NCBI GenBank assembly: GCA_964645045.1
Contig: CAZXYZ010000041.1
Span: 19,225-83,224 of the forward strand
Length of the DNA: 64,000 bases
Direction: 5' to 3'
Source of the DNA: Anammoximicrobium sp964645045
Lineage (GTDB): Bacteria > Planctomycetota > Planctomycetia > Pirellulales > Pirellulaceae
Shown: in pieces, positions 17,595-26,342 of the stretch
How positions within the stretch are numbered: the first letter of the stretch is position 1
Layout: every line of letters starts with the position of its first letter
The notes under the pieces: generated by a model
The model's input: only the letters and a program-made list of their open reading frames with translations
Databases searched by the model: none
Told to the model about the DNA's origin: nothing
Translations under genes and position numbers: made by a program

Positions 17595-20568
17595 CATCTA
17601 TCCGGCTGCCGGACGGCCGGACTTGGCCGGTCGGCGGGTGGCTGCCGACGCGGCCGATTTGGGACTGGGTGACCACCTGACCATTCACGCCGCGTACGGC
17701 TACTTGCTGCAGGGCGAATTGACCCGCGAGCAGGTGCTGCTGCTCGCCCGTGAGCTGCTGTCGGACCCGATCGTCGAGCGAACGACCGTGGCCCGCGTAG
17801 GCGATCTGGCGCTGGCTCAGCCGCCGCCGGACGCCGCCGCCGGCGCGTGCCCGGTCCACGTCTTGCCCAAGCCGGGCGTGATGGACCCGGTGGCCACCAG
17901 CGCCCAGCAAGCCATCGCCGATTTTCACCTGCAGGCGGACGAAGTGCGGACGTTCCGCAAGTACTGGATCGAAGGGCTGAACGACGCGCAGGTCCGGGCG
18001 TTGTGCTCCAAAGTGCTGGCCAATGATTCCATCGAGCAATTCGTTGTCGGGCCGCTGCATTTGGACCAGCTGCACGTCGGCGCCCCCTACCAGTTCCGGC
18101 TGGTGACCGTCCCGATCCGCGAATTGGACGGGCCCGCATTGGAGACGCTCAGCCGCAGCCGGCAACTGTACCTGACGCGGATCGAAATGCAGACGATCCA
18201 GGAATACTTCCGGCAACTGGGCCGCGATCCGACGGACGTGGAACTGGAGTCGGTGGCCCAGACGTGGAGCGAGCACTGCAGCCACAAGACCTTGGCAGGC
18301 CGAATCGCCTATCAAGATCCGAACGGCCCGCGGCGGTTTGACAATATGCTCAAGGAAACGATCTTCGCCGCCACGCAGCAGATCCGCCACGATTTGGGAA
18401 CGGACGACTGGTGTGTCAGCGTGTTCAAGGACAATGCGGGCGTGGTCCGATTTGACGACCAGTACAATGTGGTGTTCAAAGTCGAAACGCACAATCACCC
18501 GTCGGCCCTGGAACCTTATGGCGGAGCCAATACGGGGATCGGCGGCGTGATCCGCGACCCGTTGGGCACGGGGATGGGCGCCAAACCCGTCTGCAACACG
18601 GACGTCTTCTGCTTCGCCCCGCCCAACACCCGGCCCGAAGACCTCCCGCCCGGCGTACTGCACCCGCGGCGCGTCATGAAGGGCGTCGTTTCGGGCGTCC
18701 GCGACTACGGCAATCGCATGGGCATTCCGACGGTCAACGGTGCGGTCTATTTCGATCCTCGCTACCTGGGCAACCCGCTGGTGTACTGCGGCACGGTCGG
18801 AATCCTGCCGTGTGATAAGAGCTTCAAAGAACCGCGGGCCGGTGACTGGATTGTCGCGATCGGCGGACGCACCGGCCGGGACGGCATCCACGGAGCCACG
18901 TTCAGTTCGGCCGAATTGACCAGCGAAAGCGAAACCGTCTCTGGCGGTGCCGTGCAGATCGGCAATGCGATCACCGAAAAAATGCTTCAGGATGTCCTGC
19001 TGGCCGCTCGCGAGCGAGGCCTGTACCACGCCGTGACCGACTGCGGCGCAGGCGGCTTCTCCAGCGCCGTGGGCGAAATGGGCGAGCACATCGGAGCCGA
19101 AGTCTGGCTGGAAAAAGCGCCGCTCAAGTACGAAGGCTTGTCCTATACCGAGATCTGGATTTCGGAAGCCCAGGAGCGGATGGTGCTGTCGGTTTCGGAC
19201 GAGCAGTGGCCGGAGTTCGCTGCGCTGTGCAAGTCGGAAGATGTCGAGGCGACGATCATCGGCAAGTTTGTGCCCACGGGCAAGCTGGAACTGAAATACG
19301 CTGGCCAGGTGGTCGCCGACCTGCGGATGGAGTTCCTGCACGACGGCCGCCCGCCGATCGTGCGCGAAGCCGTGTACGAACCGCCCGCGGTTCAGCCGCT
19401 GTCTAGCCCCGACGGCCCGTGGCAGCCGTCCGGCGCCGGCTCAGAGATTCGAGATTGGACCGGCTCGCTGCGGCAGATCCTTGGTTCGCTGAACGTTGCC
19501 AGCAAGGAGTGGGTGATCCGTCAGTACGACCACGAAGTCCAGGCAGGCAGCGTGATCAAGCCGCTGGTGGGAGTCGAGAACGACGGCCCCGGGGACGCGG
19601 CGGTCGTGCGTCCGTTGTTGTCGTCGCGGCGAGGACTGGTCATCGCCTGTGGAATGAACCCGCGGTACGGCGATTTTGACACGTACCACATGGCGGCCAG
19701 CGCCATCGACGAAGCGATCCGCAACTGTGTGGCGGTCGGAGCCGACCCGCGGCGGATTGCGATCCTGGACAATTTCTGTTGGGGCTATACCGACCGGCCG
19801 GAGACGCTGGGATCGTTGGTCCGCGCCGCGTTGGCCTGCCATGACTTGGCCGTGGTCCTGCAGACGCCGTTCATCAGCGGCAAGGATAGTTTGAACAACG
19901 AGTTCAGCTACACCGACGCAGATGGCCGCAAGCGAACGATTTCGATCCCGCCATCGCTGCTGATCAGCGCCATGGGGCAGGTGGACGACGTGGGCCGCTG
20001 TGTCACGATGGATGCCAAAGAGCCGGGCAACCTGATCTACCTGGTCGGCGTGACGAAAGCCGAGTTGGGTGGCTCGCACCTGAGTCTGGTCGCAGGCTTG
20101 TCCGGCGGCCAGGTGCCCACGGTCGACGTCATGGCGGCCAAGCGGACGTTTGCGGCCATCCACGCGGCGATTCTCGCGGGCAGTGTCCGCGCCTGCCACG
20201 ATTTGAGCGAAGGCGGTCTTGCCGTGGCCGCCGCCGAGATGGCCTTTGCGGGCGGAGTTGGCGTGTCGTTGCAGTTGGCGGATGTCCCGCGAGACTTCGG
20301 TGCTGATACCGCGGATGCGATCGCCGGGGCCGAATTGGATGCGTATCTGTTGTTTTCCGAGTCGAACACGAGATTCCTGTGCGAAGTGCCGCCGGCGGCT
20401 CGGGAGCAGTTCGAGCAGGCGTTGGACGGCGTGCCGCGCGCCGTTGTGGGCCGGACCGAATCCGGTTCCCGGCTGCAGATTGCCGGCACGGACGCCGCCG
20501 GCACGCTGGTGATCGACGCGGAACTTGCGGACTTGAAGAAAGCGTGGCAGAAGCCCCTGCGCTGGTGA
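17575..20568 (+). CDS. purL: Phosphoribosylformylglycinamidine synthase, PurS-like N-terminus fused to PurL
   Basis: This is the synthetase subunit of FGAM synthase in purine synthesis, acting on FGAR with ATP and ammonia from PurQ. The GTG start at 17575 is picked because AGGAAAG lies eight nt upstream inside tyrA; the product is 997 residues. Residues ~1-75 and ~80-160 each resemble PurS; the second has VHVLPKPGVMDP. The PurL body follows, with ESVAQTWSEHCSHKT near 220, FKVETHNHPSALEPYGGANTGIGG near 300, and a C-terminal second ATP-grasp-like half containing GKDSLNNEF and ACHDLSEGG. A small PurL with fused PurS units removes the need for a separate purS gene. It is followed eight bases later by purQ. 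Confidence 0.95.
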   Translation: MTLWEVDIYPAAGRPDLAGRRVAADAADLGLGDHLTIHAAYGYLLQGELTREQVLLLARELLSDPIVERTTVARVGDLALAQPPPDAAAGACPVHVLPKPGVMDPVATSAQQAIADFHLQADEVRTFRKYWIEGLNDAQVRALCSKVLANDSIEQFVVGPLHLDQLHVGAPYQFRLVTVPIRELDGPALETLSRSRQLYLTRIEMQTIQEYFRQLGRDPTDVELESVAQTWSEHCSHKTLAGRIAYQDPNGPRRFDNMLKETIFAATQQIRHDLGTDDWCVSVFKDNAGVVRFDDQYNVVFKVETHNHPSALEPYGGANTGIGGVIRDPLGTGMGAKPVCNTDVFCFAPPNTRPEDLPPGVLHPRRVMKGVVSGVRDYGNRMGIPTVNGAVYFDPRYLGNPLVYCGTVGILPCDKSFKEPRAGDWIVAIGGRTGRDGIHGATFSSAELTSESETVSGGAVQIGNAITEKMLQDVLLAARERGLYHAVTDCGAGGFSSAVGEMGEHIGAEVWLEKAPLKYEGLSYTEIWISEAQERMVLSVSDEQWPEFAALCKSEDVEATIIGKFVPTGKLELKYAGQVVADLRMEFLHDGRPPIVREAVYEPPAVQPLSSPDGPWQPSGAGSEIRDWTGSLRQILGSLNVASKEWVIRQYDHEVQAGSVIKPLVGVENDGPGDAAVVRPLLSSRRGLVIACGMNPRYGDFDTYHMAASAIDEAIRNCVAVGADPRRIAILDNFCWGYTDRPETLGSLVRAALACHDLAVVLQTPFISGKDSLNNEFSYTDADGRKRTISIPPSLLISAMGQVDDVGRCVTMDAKEPGNLIYLVGVTKAELGGSHLSLVAGLSGGQVPTVDVMAAKRTFAAIHAAILAGSVRACHDLSEGGLAVAAAEMAFAGGVGVSLQLADVPRDFGADTADAIAGAELDAYLLFSESNTRFLCEVPPAAREQFEQALDGVPRAVVGRTESGSRLQIAGTDAAGTLVIDAELADLKKAWQKPLRW

Positions 20569-20576
20569 GGATACCG

Positions 20577-21353
20577 ATGGCCAAACCCCGAGTGATGGTG
20601 CTGCGAGCACCGGGAACGAATTGCGACCAGGAGACCGCCTACGCCTTTGCGCAGGCGGGCGGCACTGCCGACGTCTTGCACGTCAATCGGCTGTTGGAGA
20701 ACCCGCGTCTGGCTCGCGAATACCAGATCTTGTGCGTGCCCGGCGGTTTCAGCTATGGCGACGACGTGGCGGCTGGCCGGATCCTGGGCAACCTGTTCCA
20801 GCACCACTTGAACGACGCGATGACCGAATTCAAGGCGGCGGGCAAGCTGATCCTGGGGATCTGCAATGGATTCCAGGTATTGATCAAGTCCGGCGTCTTG
20901 CTGGCGGACGACGAGCAGGGAGCCCCGGCGACGCTGTGCCTGAACGACTCGGGCCGCTACCTGGACCGCTGGGTGCATGTGGCCGCCGAGGGCGACAAGT
21001 GTGTGTTCTTGCGGGACGTGCAGCGGTTGGAGTTGCCCGTCGCCCACGCCGAAGGCAAATTCGTCGCCCGCAACCAAACGGAATTGGATCGCTTGGCTGG
21101 CGCTGGTCAATTGGTCCTGCGGTACATCAGCCCCACCGGTTCCGCCGAGGTCCCGTTTCCGGCGAACCCGAACGGTTCGCAAGCCAACGTGGCCGGCATC
21201 TGCGACGAAACCGGCCGCGTCCTGGGCCTGATGCCGCATCCCGAGCGGAACATCGATCCAACTCATCACCCCCAATGGACGCGGCGGCAGAGCACCGCCC
21301 CCGGGGACGGCCTGCGTCTGTTCCAGAATGCCGTCGAGTATTTTGCGGCGTAG
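20577..21353 (+). CDS. purQ: FGAM synthase glutaminase subunit
   Basis: PurQ hydrolyses glutamine and passes ammonia to PurL. The 258-residue protein has VMVLRAPGTNCDQET at the start, VPGGFSYGDDVAAG with the oxyanion region, the nucleophile loop GICNGFQ (Cys near 99) and the triad tail LMPHPERNID near 218-227. The ATG at 20577 has GAGG nine nt upstream and follows the purL stop by eight bases, so the two are one operon and expected to be co-translated in matched amounts. A longer frame from 20379 overlaps purL and is unlikely. Confidence 0.95.
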   Translation: MAKPRVMVLRAPGTNCDQETAYAFAQAGGTADVLHVNRLLENPRLAREYQILCVPGGFSYGDDVAAGRILGNLFQHHLNDAMTEFKAAGKLILGICNGFQVLIKSGVLLADDEQGAPATLCLNDSGRYLDRWVHVAAEGDKCVFLRDVQRLELPVAHAEGKFVARNQTELDRLAGAGQLVLRYISPTGSAEVPFPANPNGSQANVAGICDETGRVLGLMPHPERNIDPTHHPQWTRRQSTAPGDGLRLFQNAVEYFAA

Positions 21354-21358
21354 CGGCC

Positions 21359-21386
21359 TTGGAGTGCGGTGCCTTGTCACCGCTTT
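21359..21386. repeat. Family-2 repeat at the convergent purQ/symporter gap
   Basis: It starts TTGGAGTGCGGTGCCTTGTC. The symporter's stop codon (TGA on the minus strand, 21377-21379) lies inside it, so the repeat supplies the last codons of that gene. Confidence 0.85.
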
Positions 21387-22966
21387 CGGTGTTGGCCGAA
21401 TCGGCCGACGGCCAGCCCGACCAGCAGAATCGTCAACGTGCCCGCCACGATGACCAGGAAACTGTGCAGCGGGCTGCGGAGGGCCGCGAGCGACGCGGGC
21501 CAAACGGCCATCTGCGACAGGCTCATCCACGCCACGACCAGCAGACCCAGGACCACGGCCGTGGCGGCAGCCGGATTGCCGGCCCGACGGCTGATCCTGC
21601 CCAGCAAGAACAGCCCGACCATGCCGCCGCTGAAGATCGAAGCCAGCTTCCACCAGGTATCCAGCGCGCCTTGGATATCGATCATCAGCAGCGCCGCCCC
21701 CGTGCCGATCGCTCCCCAAGCGATCGTCGCGCCGTACAGTACCCGCATCGATTGCCGCTCGGTCGCCCGGGGGCGGACCCAGCGGCGATAGTAGTCGGTC
21801 AGGATCAGCGTGGCCGAGGAATTGAGCGAGGTCGAGATCGTGCTCATGCCGGCGGCCAGGATGGCGGCGATGACCAGTCCCGTGAGCCCGGCGGGCAGGC
21901 GTTTGCCGATGAAGTGCGGAAAGACTTTGTCGCCGAGGTCCTTGTCGGTCAGTTGAGCCTCGGTCTGGGCTAGTCGCGCCGCATAGTCGACGGCCTCCGG
22001 CGCGATGCCCTGGCTGGCCAGTTTCTGGCTCGCTACCGCAGCGCGAACCTCGGCCAGATCGTCCGGGTGCGTCCGATACCAGGCGAACAGCGTCGTGCCG
22101 ATCAGCAGGAAGACGGCGCTGACCGGGATGTACAAAAGACCGCCCAGCCAGACGCTCCGCCGGGCCTCGCGGTCGGACGACGAAGCGATGTAGCGCTGGA
22201 TATAGTTCTGGTCGATGCCAAAGTTCTGCAGATTGATCACCGTGCCGTAGATCAGCACGACCCAAAAGGTCGGCTCGGCCAGCGAAGGCCCGAAGCCGCC
22301 CAGGGAGAACTTGTCGTGCGCGGCGGCGATGCGGAACATCTGCGCCGGTCCCTCGGGCAGTCCCATTGCCATCACGCCCAGGGCGAGCAGCGCCCCGGCG
22401 ATCAAGACAATCGCCTGAACCGCGTCCGTCCAGATGACGGCGACGATCCCGCCGACGAACGAGTACAAGGTGACCGAAACGCCGACCACCACGATAATCG
22501 TGCGGATGTCCCAACCGACCAGCATCGCCAACGAGAGCCCCATCAGGTAGAGGACCGTGCCCATGCGCGCGACCTGGGTCAGCAGGTAGAACACGCTGGC
22601 GTAGACACGGGCCCAGGGGCCGAATCGCCGCTCGAGATGGGCATAGGCCGAGACCTCGCCGCTGGCGCGGTAATACGGCATGAACCAACGCACGGCCACC
22701 CACGTGACAATCGGCAGCGAGAGCGAAAAGACGAACCAATTCCAGTTGGTCGCGTAGGCTCCGCCGGGAATGGCCAGGAAACTGATGCTGCTGAGGAACG
22801 TCGCGAAGATCGATAGTCCGCACGCCCAGCCGGGCAGCGAACGCCCGGCCGCAGTGAATCCCTCCGGCGACCGGCTGCGGCGGTGGAAGTAGAAGCCGAT
22901 CCCCATGGTGGCCGCAAAATAAACGGCCAGTACGCCCCAGTCCAGCGATGTGAAATGATGGCTCAT
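21377..22966 (-). CDS. Sodium:solute symporter (SSS family)
   Basis: The 529-residue protein is strongly hydrophobic with about 13 predicted membrane helices, as in the SSS/LeuT-like family. Family markers include SLPGWACGLSIFATFLSSISFLAIPG near 42-67, the SFVGGIVAVIWTDAVQ segment near 180 and AAGMSTISTSLNSSATLILTDYYRR near 376-400. Planctomycete SSS members of this type are usually annotated as sialic acid or sugar transporters, but substrate cannot be called. The final Lys-Arg-stop comes from an intergenic repeat. No transport partner gene is nearby; an isolated gene is normal for this family. Confidence 0.9.
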   Translation of the reverse strand: MSHHFTSLDWGVLAVYFAATMGIGFYFHRRSRSPEGFTAAGRSLPGWACGLSIFATFLSSISFLAIPGGAYATNWNWFVFSLSLPIVTWVAVRWFMPYYRASGEVSAYAHLERRFGPWARVYASVFYLLTQVARMGTVLYLMGLSLAMLVGWDIRTIIVVVGVSVTLYSFVGGIVAVIWTDAVQAIVLIAGALLALGVMAMGLPEGPAQMFRIAAAHDKFSLGGFGPSLAEPTFWVVLIYGTVINLQNFGIDQNYIQRYIASSSDREARRSVWLGGLLYIPVSAVFLLIGTTLFAWYRTHPDDLAEVRAAVASQKLASQGIAPEAVDYAARLAQTEAQLTDKDLGDKVFPHFIGKRLPAGLTGLVIAAILAAGMSTISTSLNSSATLILTDYYRRWVRPRATERQSMRVLYGATIAWGAIGTGAALLMIDIQGALDTWWKLASIFSGGMVGLFLLGRISRRAGNPAAATAVVLGLLVVAWMSLSQMAVWPASLAALRSPLHSFLVIVAGTLTILLVGLAVGRFGQHRKR

Positions 22967-23390
22967 CCGCGTGCGCGATCTCCGGTATGCTCCGACTTGG
23001 TGGTATCCGCGGGATTGTATCCGTCAGTCGCGATCGCGTAAACAAGCGTGTTTGGGATGGCGTGTGGGATGGTCAAGGGAATTCAGGCGGGGTGTATCGG
23101 CACATGGGCGACCACTCGTTCCACGTCCGTGTGCTTCTATCCGTGGGCGAAAGCAAGTCACGGATCGCAGAGCGGCGGCGGAGGGCGGGACGCACACGGA
23201 CGGACGCACACGGATCTTCGGAGGAAGAGCCGCATGAGAGGCGATGTTGCATTGGCCCGGGTAGCCGAACGCACTTCCCGCTGTCAATACTGGCTGCGTA
23301 CTCTTTTCGACTCGCATCGCCAACGGGTGCTGCACGTGGTAAAAGAATGCGAACCGTCGGATGCTGATGTTGCGGGGCTGGTCGGACGCC
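22967..23390. other. Gene-free 0.4-kb stretch
   Basis: Small frames on both strands show no family resemblance and no credible ribosome binding site. The stretch should carry the symporter promoter at its left edge. A short direct repetition of ACGCACACGGA occurs near 23190-23215. Nothing else stands out. Confidence 0.5.
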
Positions 23391-24002
23391 TCAACTCCCA
23401 CGTCGAATAACAGCCAGCCAAGCCCTCGGCCCACCGTCCACGAACTTCTCGTTGGACGCTGGATTCGGCTCGAAGTGGGATGGCGTGATCGATTCGACGG
23501 TCCAGCCGTCAGCAAAGGCTGCCCGGATCTCGTCCTGTCCGATCCGGCGTGGGCCGGGGCCTGCCGGCTCCTGGCCGCTGAAACACATCAAGAACATCTT
23601 GCCGCCCAATTTGGTGACGTGGGCCAAGCCTGCGACGTAGGGACGACGATCCGCATCCGACAACACATGGAACAGTCCGCAGTCGATCACGCTGTCGAAC
23701 TGGCGATCCAGGTTCGTCAGCTGCAAGGCGTCCAGTTGGAGAAATTCGGCTTCCACGCCGCGCTCCTCAGCCTTTCGCTTGGCTTCCATGATCGGGAATT
23801 CAATAAAATCAATTCCTACCACGGGCTGTCCCCGCTGGGCAAAAAACAAAGCGTTGTCGCCGGTGCCGCAGCCTACATCGAGGACCGATCCGGTGATCTG
23901 GGCGGCAACTTCGATGAACGGTCTCTGCGGTCGCCCGAGATCCCACGACGGTGTGCCTTCGTAGGCCGCCTGGAACCGATGATGCTTGGGGTTGTCGCTC
24001 AT
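23391..24002 (-). CDS. Class I SAM-dependent methyltransferase
   Basis: The 203-residue protein has the SAM-binding motif I VLDVGCGTGDNALFFA near 38-53, an acidic GIDFIE after strand 2, LQLDALQL near 88 and the post-motif DSVIDCGLFHVLSD. This pattern is typical of the small TPMT-like/tellurite-resistance-like methyltransferases. GAGGAG lies six nt before the ATG. It is the third gene of a minus-strand run after the cupin and the WbuC-SDR genes. The substrate is not identifiable. Confidence 0.85.
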   Translation of the reverse strand: MSDNPKHHRFQAAYEGTPSWDLGRPQRPFIEVAAQITGSVLDVGCGTGDNALFFAQRGQPVVGIDFIEFPIMEAKRKAEERGVEAEFLQLDALQLTNLDRQFDSVIDCGLFHVLSDADRRPYVAGLAHVTKLGGKMFLMCFSGQEPAGPGPRRIGQDEIRAAFADGWTVESITPSHFEPNPASNEKFVDGGPRAWLAVIRRGS

Positions 24003-24014
24003 GCCTGCTCCTCG

Positions 24015-24500
24015 TCAATGGTACGCCAACCGGATCTCGATCCCGTAGCTGGGCGCAACCGCCAGCAACTTGTCGATCTCGGCCTGGGACGGTGGCGGGG
24101 CCTGCAGCCCAAACGCCACCGGCTGGCCGACCTCCAGAAACATCTTTTCCAGGCCCGCAGGAACAACGGAGATGATCATCCGGGCCGGTTTGTTCGTGTC
24201 GTTCCTGAAACTGTGCAGGCTGCCGACCGGCATGTTGGCGAAGGTGCCGGCCTTGGCCACGATCCGCTGGTCGCCAACCTGGAAAGTGATTTCCCCCTCC
24301 ACGACGTAGAACGATTCTTCTTCCCGGCTGTGGATGTGCGGCGGGGGACCGCCACCTGGACGCACGACGGTTTCAAACATGGCGTAGCGGCCGTCCGTAT
24401 CGTCGCCGGTCGCCATGAAGCGGTAGACATCGCCGACGACGGCCACGGTCTGCCCTTCGTTCGGCTGTCGCAGAATTGGTGGATGGGTCATTCTTGTCAT
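24015..24500 (-). CDS. Cupin-domain protein
   Basis: The 161-residue single-domain cupin has motif 1 GGPPPHIHSREEESFYVVEG (two His and a Glu for metal, residues ~48-67) and motif 2 near GSLHSFRNDTNKPAR with the third His. The start could be ATG at 24500 or ATG at 24491. It is 12 bp upstream of the methyltransferase and likely co-transcribed. Cupins of this kind range from dioxygenases to sugar-binding proteins; no reaction can be assigned. Confidence 0.85.
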   Translation of the reverse strand: MTRMTHPPILRQPNEGQTVAVVGDVYRFMATGDDTDGRYAMFETVVRPGGGPPPHIHSREEESFYVVEGEITFQVGDQRIVAKAGTFANMPVGSLHSFRNDTNKPARMIISVVPAGLEKMFLEVGQPVAFGLQAPPPSQAEIDKLLAVAPSYGIEIRLAYH

Positions 24501-24627
24501 GTCGCATTATAGATGGCGAGCTGGTTCCGGCCACCGTTGCCAGCCGTGATACCGGGAGCCCTCCTGCCATGCGTTCTTCCTCAAATTCCCGCTGGGCGGT
24601 CAGGAACAAATCCTCGCGAAAAGCCCT

Positions 24628-25932
24628 TTACATCCCGGTCATTTTTCGGGCGAGAGCTTCGTGGGACAGCAGAGATACGCCGCCATCCACGATCAGCTTC
24701 TGGCCGGTAACGGACGCCGCTTGGGGGCTGCAGAAGAACGCGATCACCTCGGCCACGTCGCGAGCATCCACCATGCGGCCGAGCGGAATGGCGTCTTGAA
24801 ACAGCTTGCCAACTTCCTCATGCTGCGCATACCAGACCCGGTTCTCCTCCTTCAGCACGGTACCCGGGGACACACAGTTCACGCGGATGCCCTGCGGTCC
24901 CAACCGCGCCGCGTAGTAGCGGACCATTTGGTGCAAGCCCGCCTTCATGACGTGGTAGCCGACGGGCTGGCTCTCGGCCACGAACTGATCTGCGATCGAG
25001 GTCACGACCACGATGGAGTTGTCGCCGGACGGGTTGAAGCGATCGGCCAAATGCTCGATCACCAACCGGGTCGCCGTGAGCGAAGTGGCGAATTCGCCGA
25101 GCCACGGATCGCCGTCGCCTTTGAACCGCTGCAGGAAGACAAGATGGTTCAGTCGGCCTTGACGCGCCACGATGTCGTCCAAGGCATCAGCCACTGCGGT
25201 CTCGTCCACCAAGTCCACCGTCCAATGGGAGACACGGGCGAGCGATCGGTCCGGTTCGGCCGGAGCGTGGAGGCCCAACACCGACACGGTATGCCCCTGC
25301 GCCGCAAAGAGCCGCGCTAATTCGCGGCCAATCCCTCGCGTGCCGCCAACGATCAGGCTGTGCGCGCACGGGTGTGAGGCCTGCGTCTTGCCGCGGCGCA
25401 CGCCGTCGGCCACGACGAAGTTCAGGATCTTGGTTTCCAGTCCCTGCAAGTACAGTTCCACCGCCGTCTCGTCCTCGGCGGGCGCCCATGTCGCCAAATC
25501 GGCATCGCCCGGCCGGAACGGCCCGGTGGTTGTTTCGTGGAATACGACCAGATCCGAACGGACGATCGGCGTATGGAACCGGGGTTCGTCAAGCCGATAG
25601 TAGAACGGCCGGCCGGAATCGCGATCGCCCAGCGGGACTACCGCGTGAACGGTCCCATCGTCATCGAACAGCACCACGTCCAAGACGCCTTCGACGATAT
25701 GGAACGACTCGCTCTTGCCGGGATGCCGGTGCGGCCGAACGTAGCTGTTCCCGGACAAGACCAGCAGCATCTCGTGAACGGGCGATTCCGGGCCGGCGTG
25801 GGCACACAGCCGCACGCGTCCTCGCGGCGCACAGCGAATCCGCTCTTTGAGGAACTCGATTTCGCGCTGCGACACGCAGACGACCGGTCCGTCGGCCACA
25901 AACACTTCGCTGGTCACTTCTCTCAGGGGCAT
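24628..25932 (-). CDS. WbuC-type cupin fused to short-chain dehydrogenase
   Basis: A single 434-residue frame joins two domains. Residues 1-~165 match WbuC-family cupin-fold metalloproteins found in O-antigen clusters (SGNSYVRPHRHPGKSESFHI, then VVLFDDDG). Residues ~190-434 are a short-chain dehydrogenase/reductase: GGTRGIGRELARLFAAQG as the NAD(P) loop, a VVVTSIAD strand with the catalytic Ser, YHVMK as the Tyr-x-x-x-Lys pair, and NCVSPG. The start at 25932 is picked for the AGGAAAT just upstream. It is divergent from the GT2/flippase pair across a repeat array, which supports a role in making or modifying surface polysaccharide precursors. Substrate unknown. Confidence 0.85.
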   Translation of the reverse strand: MPLREVTSEVFVADGPVVCVSQREIEFLKERIRCAPRGRVRLCAHAGPESPVHEMLLVLSGNSYVRPHRHPGKSESFHIVEGVLDVVLFDDDGTVHAVVPLGDRDSGRPFYYRLDEPRFHTPIVRSDLVVFHETTTGPFRPGDADLATWAPAEDETAVELYLQGLETKILNFVVADGVRRGKTQASHPCAHSLIVGGTRGIGRELARLFAAQGHTVSVLGLHAPAEPDRSLARVSHWTVDLVDETAVADALDDIVARQGRLNHLVFLQRFKGDGDPWLGEFATSLTATRLVIEHLADRFNPSGDNSIVVVTSIADQFVAESQPVGYHVMKAGLHQMVRYYAARLGPQGIRVNCVSPGTVLKEENRVWYAQHEEVGKLFQDAIPLGRMVDARDVAEVIAFFCSPQAASVTGQKLIVDGGVSLLSHEALARKMTGM

Positions 25933-26023
25933 ATTTCCTATCCGGACGCGAAAGACAGTCCTGTGTCGGAAGCGACGAGGCCATCGGCGTTCACGCAACG
26001 GCTGAATCTACCGAACCTGCCGC

Positions 26024-26262
26024 GCATCCGCAATCCACTGCGGCGAACCCGGTGGCGTCAGCCCCGGGGTGCATCCGCAATCCGCTGCGGCGAACCCGGC
26101 GGCGTCAGCCCCGGGGTGCATCCGCAATCCGCTGCGGCGAACCCGGCGGCGTCAGCCCCGGGGTGCATCCGCAATCCGCTGCGGCGAACCCGGTGGCGTC
26201 AGCCCCGGGGTGCATCCGCAAGTCAGCCCCGGGGTGCATCCGCAATCCGCTGCGGCAAACCC
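26024..26262. repeat. 47-bp tandem repeat array in a divergent promoter region
   Basis: Four full 47-bp units start at 26024, 26071, 26118 and 26165 with 1-3 differences. A fifth unit (26212-26235) lacks 23 bp in its middle, and a partial unit ends at 26262. Each unit contains GCATCCGCAATCCGCTGCGG and GTCAGCCCCGGGGT, the latter partly self-complementary. It lies between the divergent WbuC-SDR and GT2 genes. Confidence 0.95.
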
Positions 26263-26342
26263 TTGTTATCGCCAGCAGATTATGCCATATTTGAAGCGTC
26301 GTTTCCACGGTCTCTGGGCAGGCCACCGGAGTAGTCACAGCC

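Noticed and set aside
17443..23045. Very long minus-strand frames (632 and 1002 codons) opposite purL/purQ and across the symporter
   Set aside because: They lie antisense to well-defined purL, purQ and symporter genes, show no family motifs and have Arg/Gly/Ala-rich shadow composition.
22967..23410. Small plus-strand frames upstream of the methyltransferase
   Set aside because: Several overlapping frames with low-complexity composition; none has a credible start or family resemblance.
26024..26262. CRISPR array
   Set aside because: Units are tandem 47-bp copies without unique spacers, and no cas gene is nearby.
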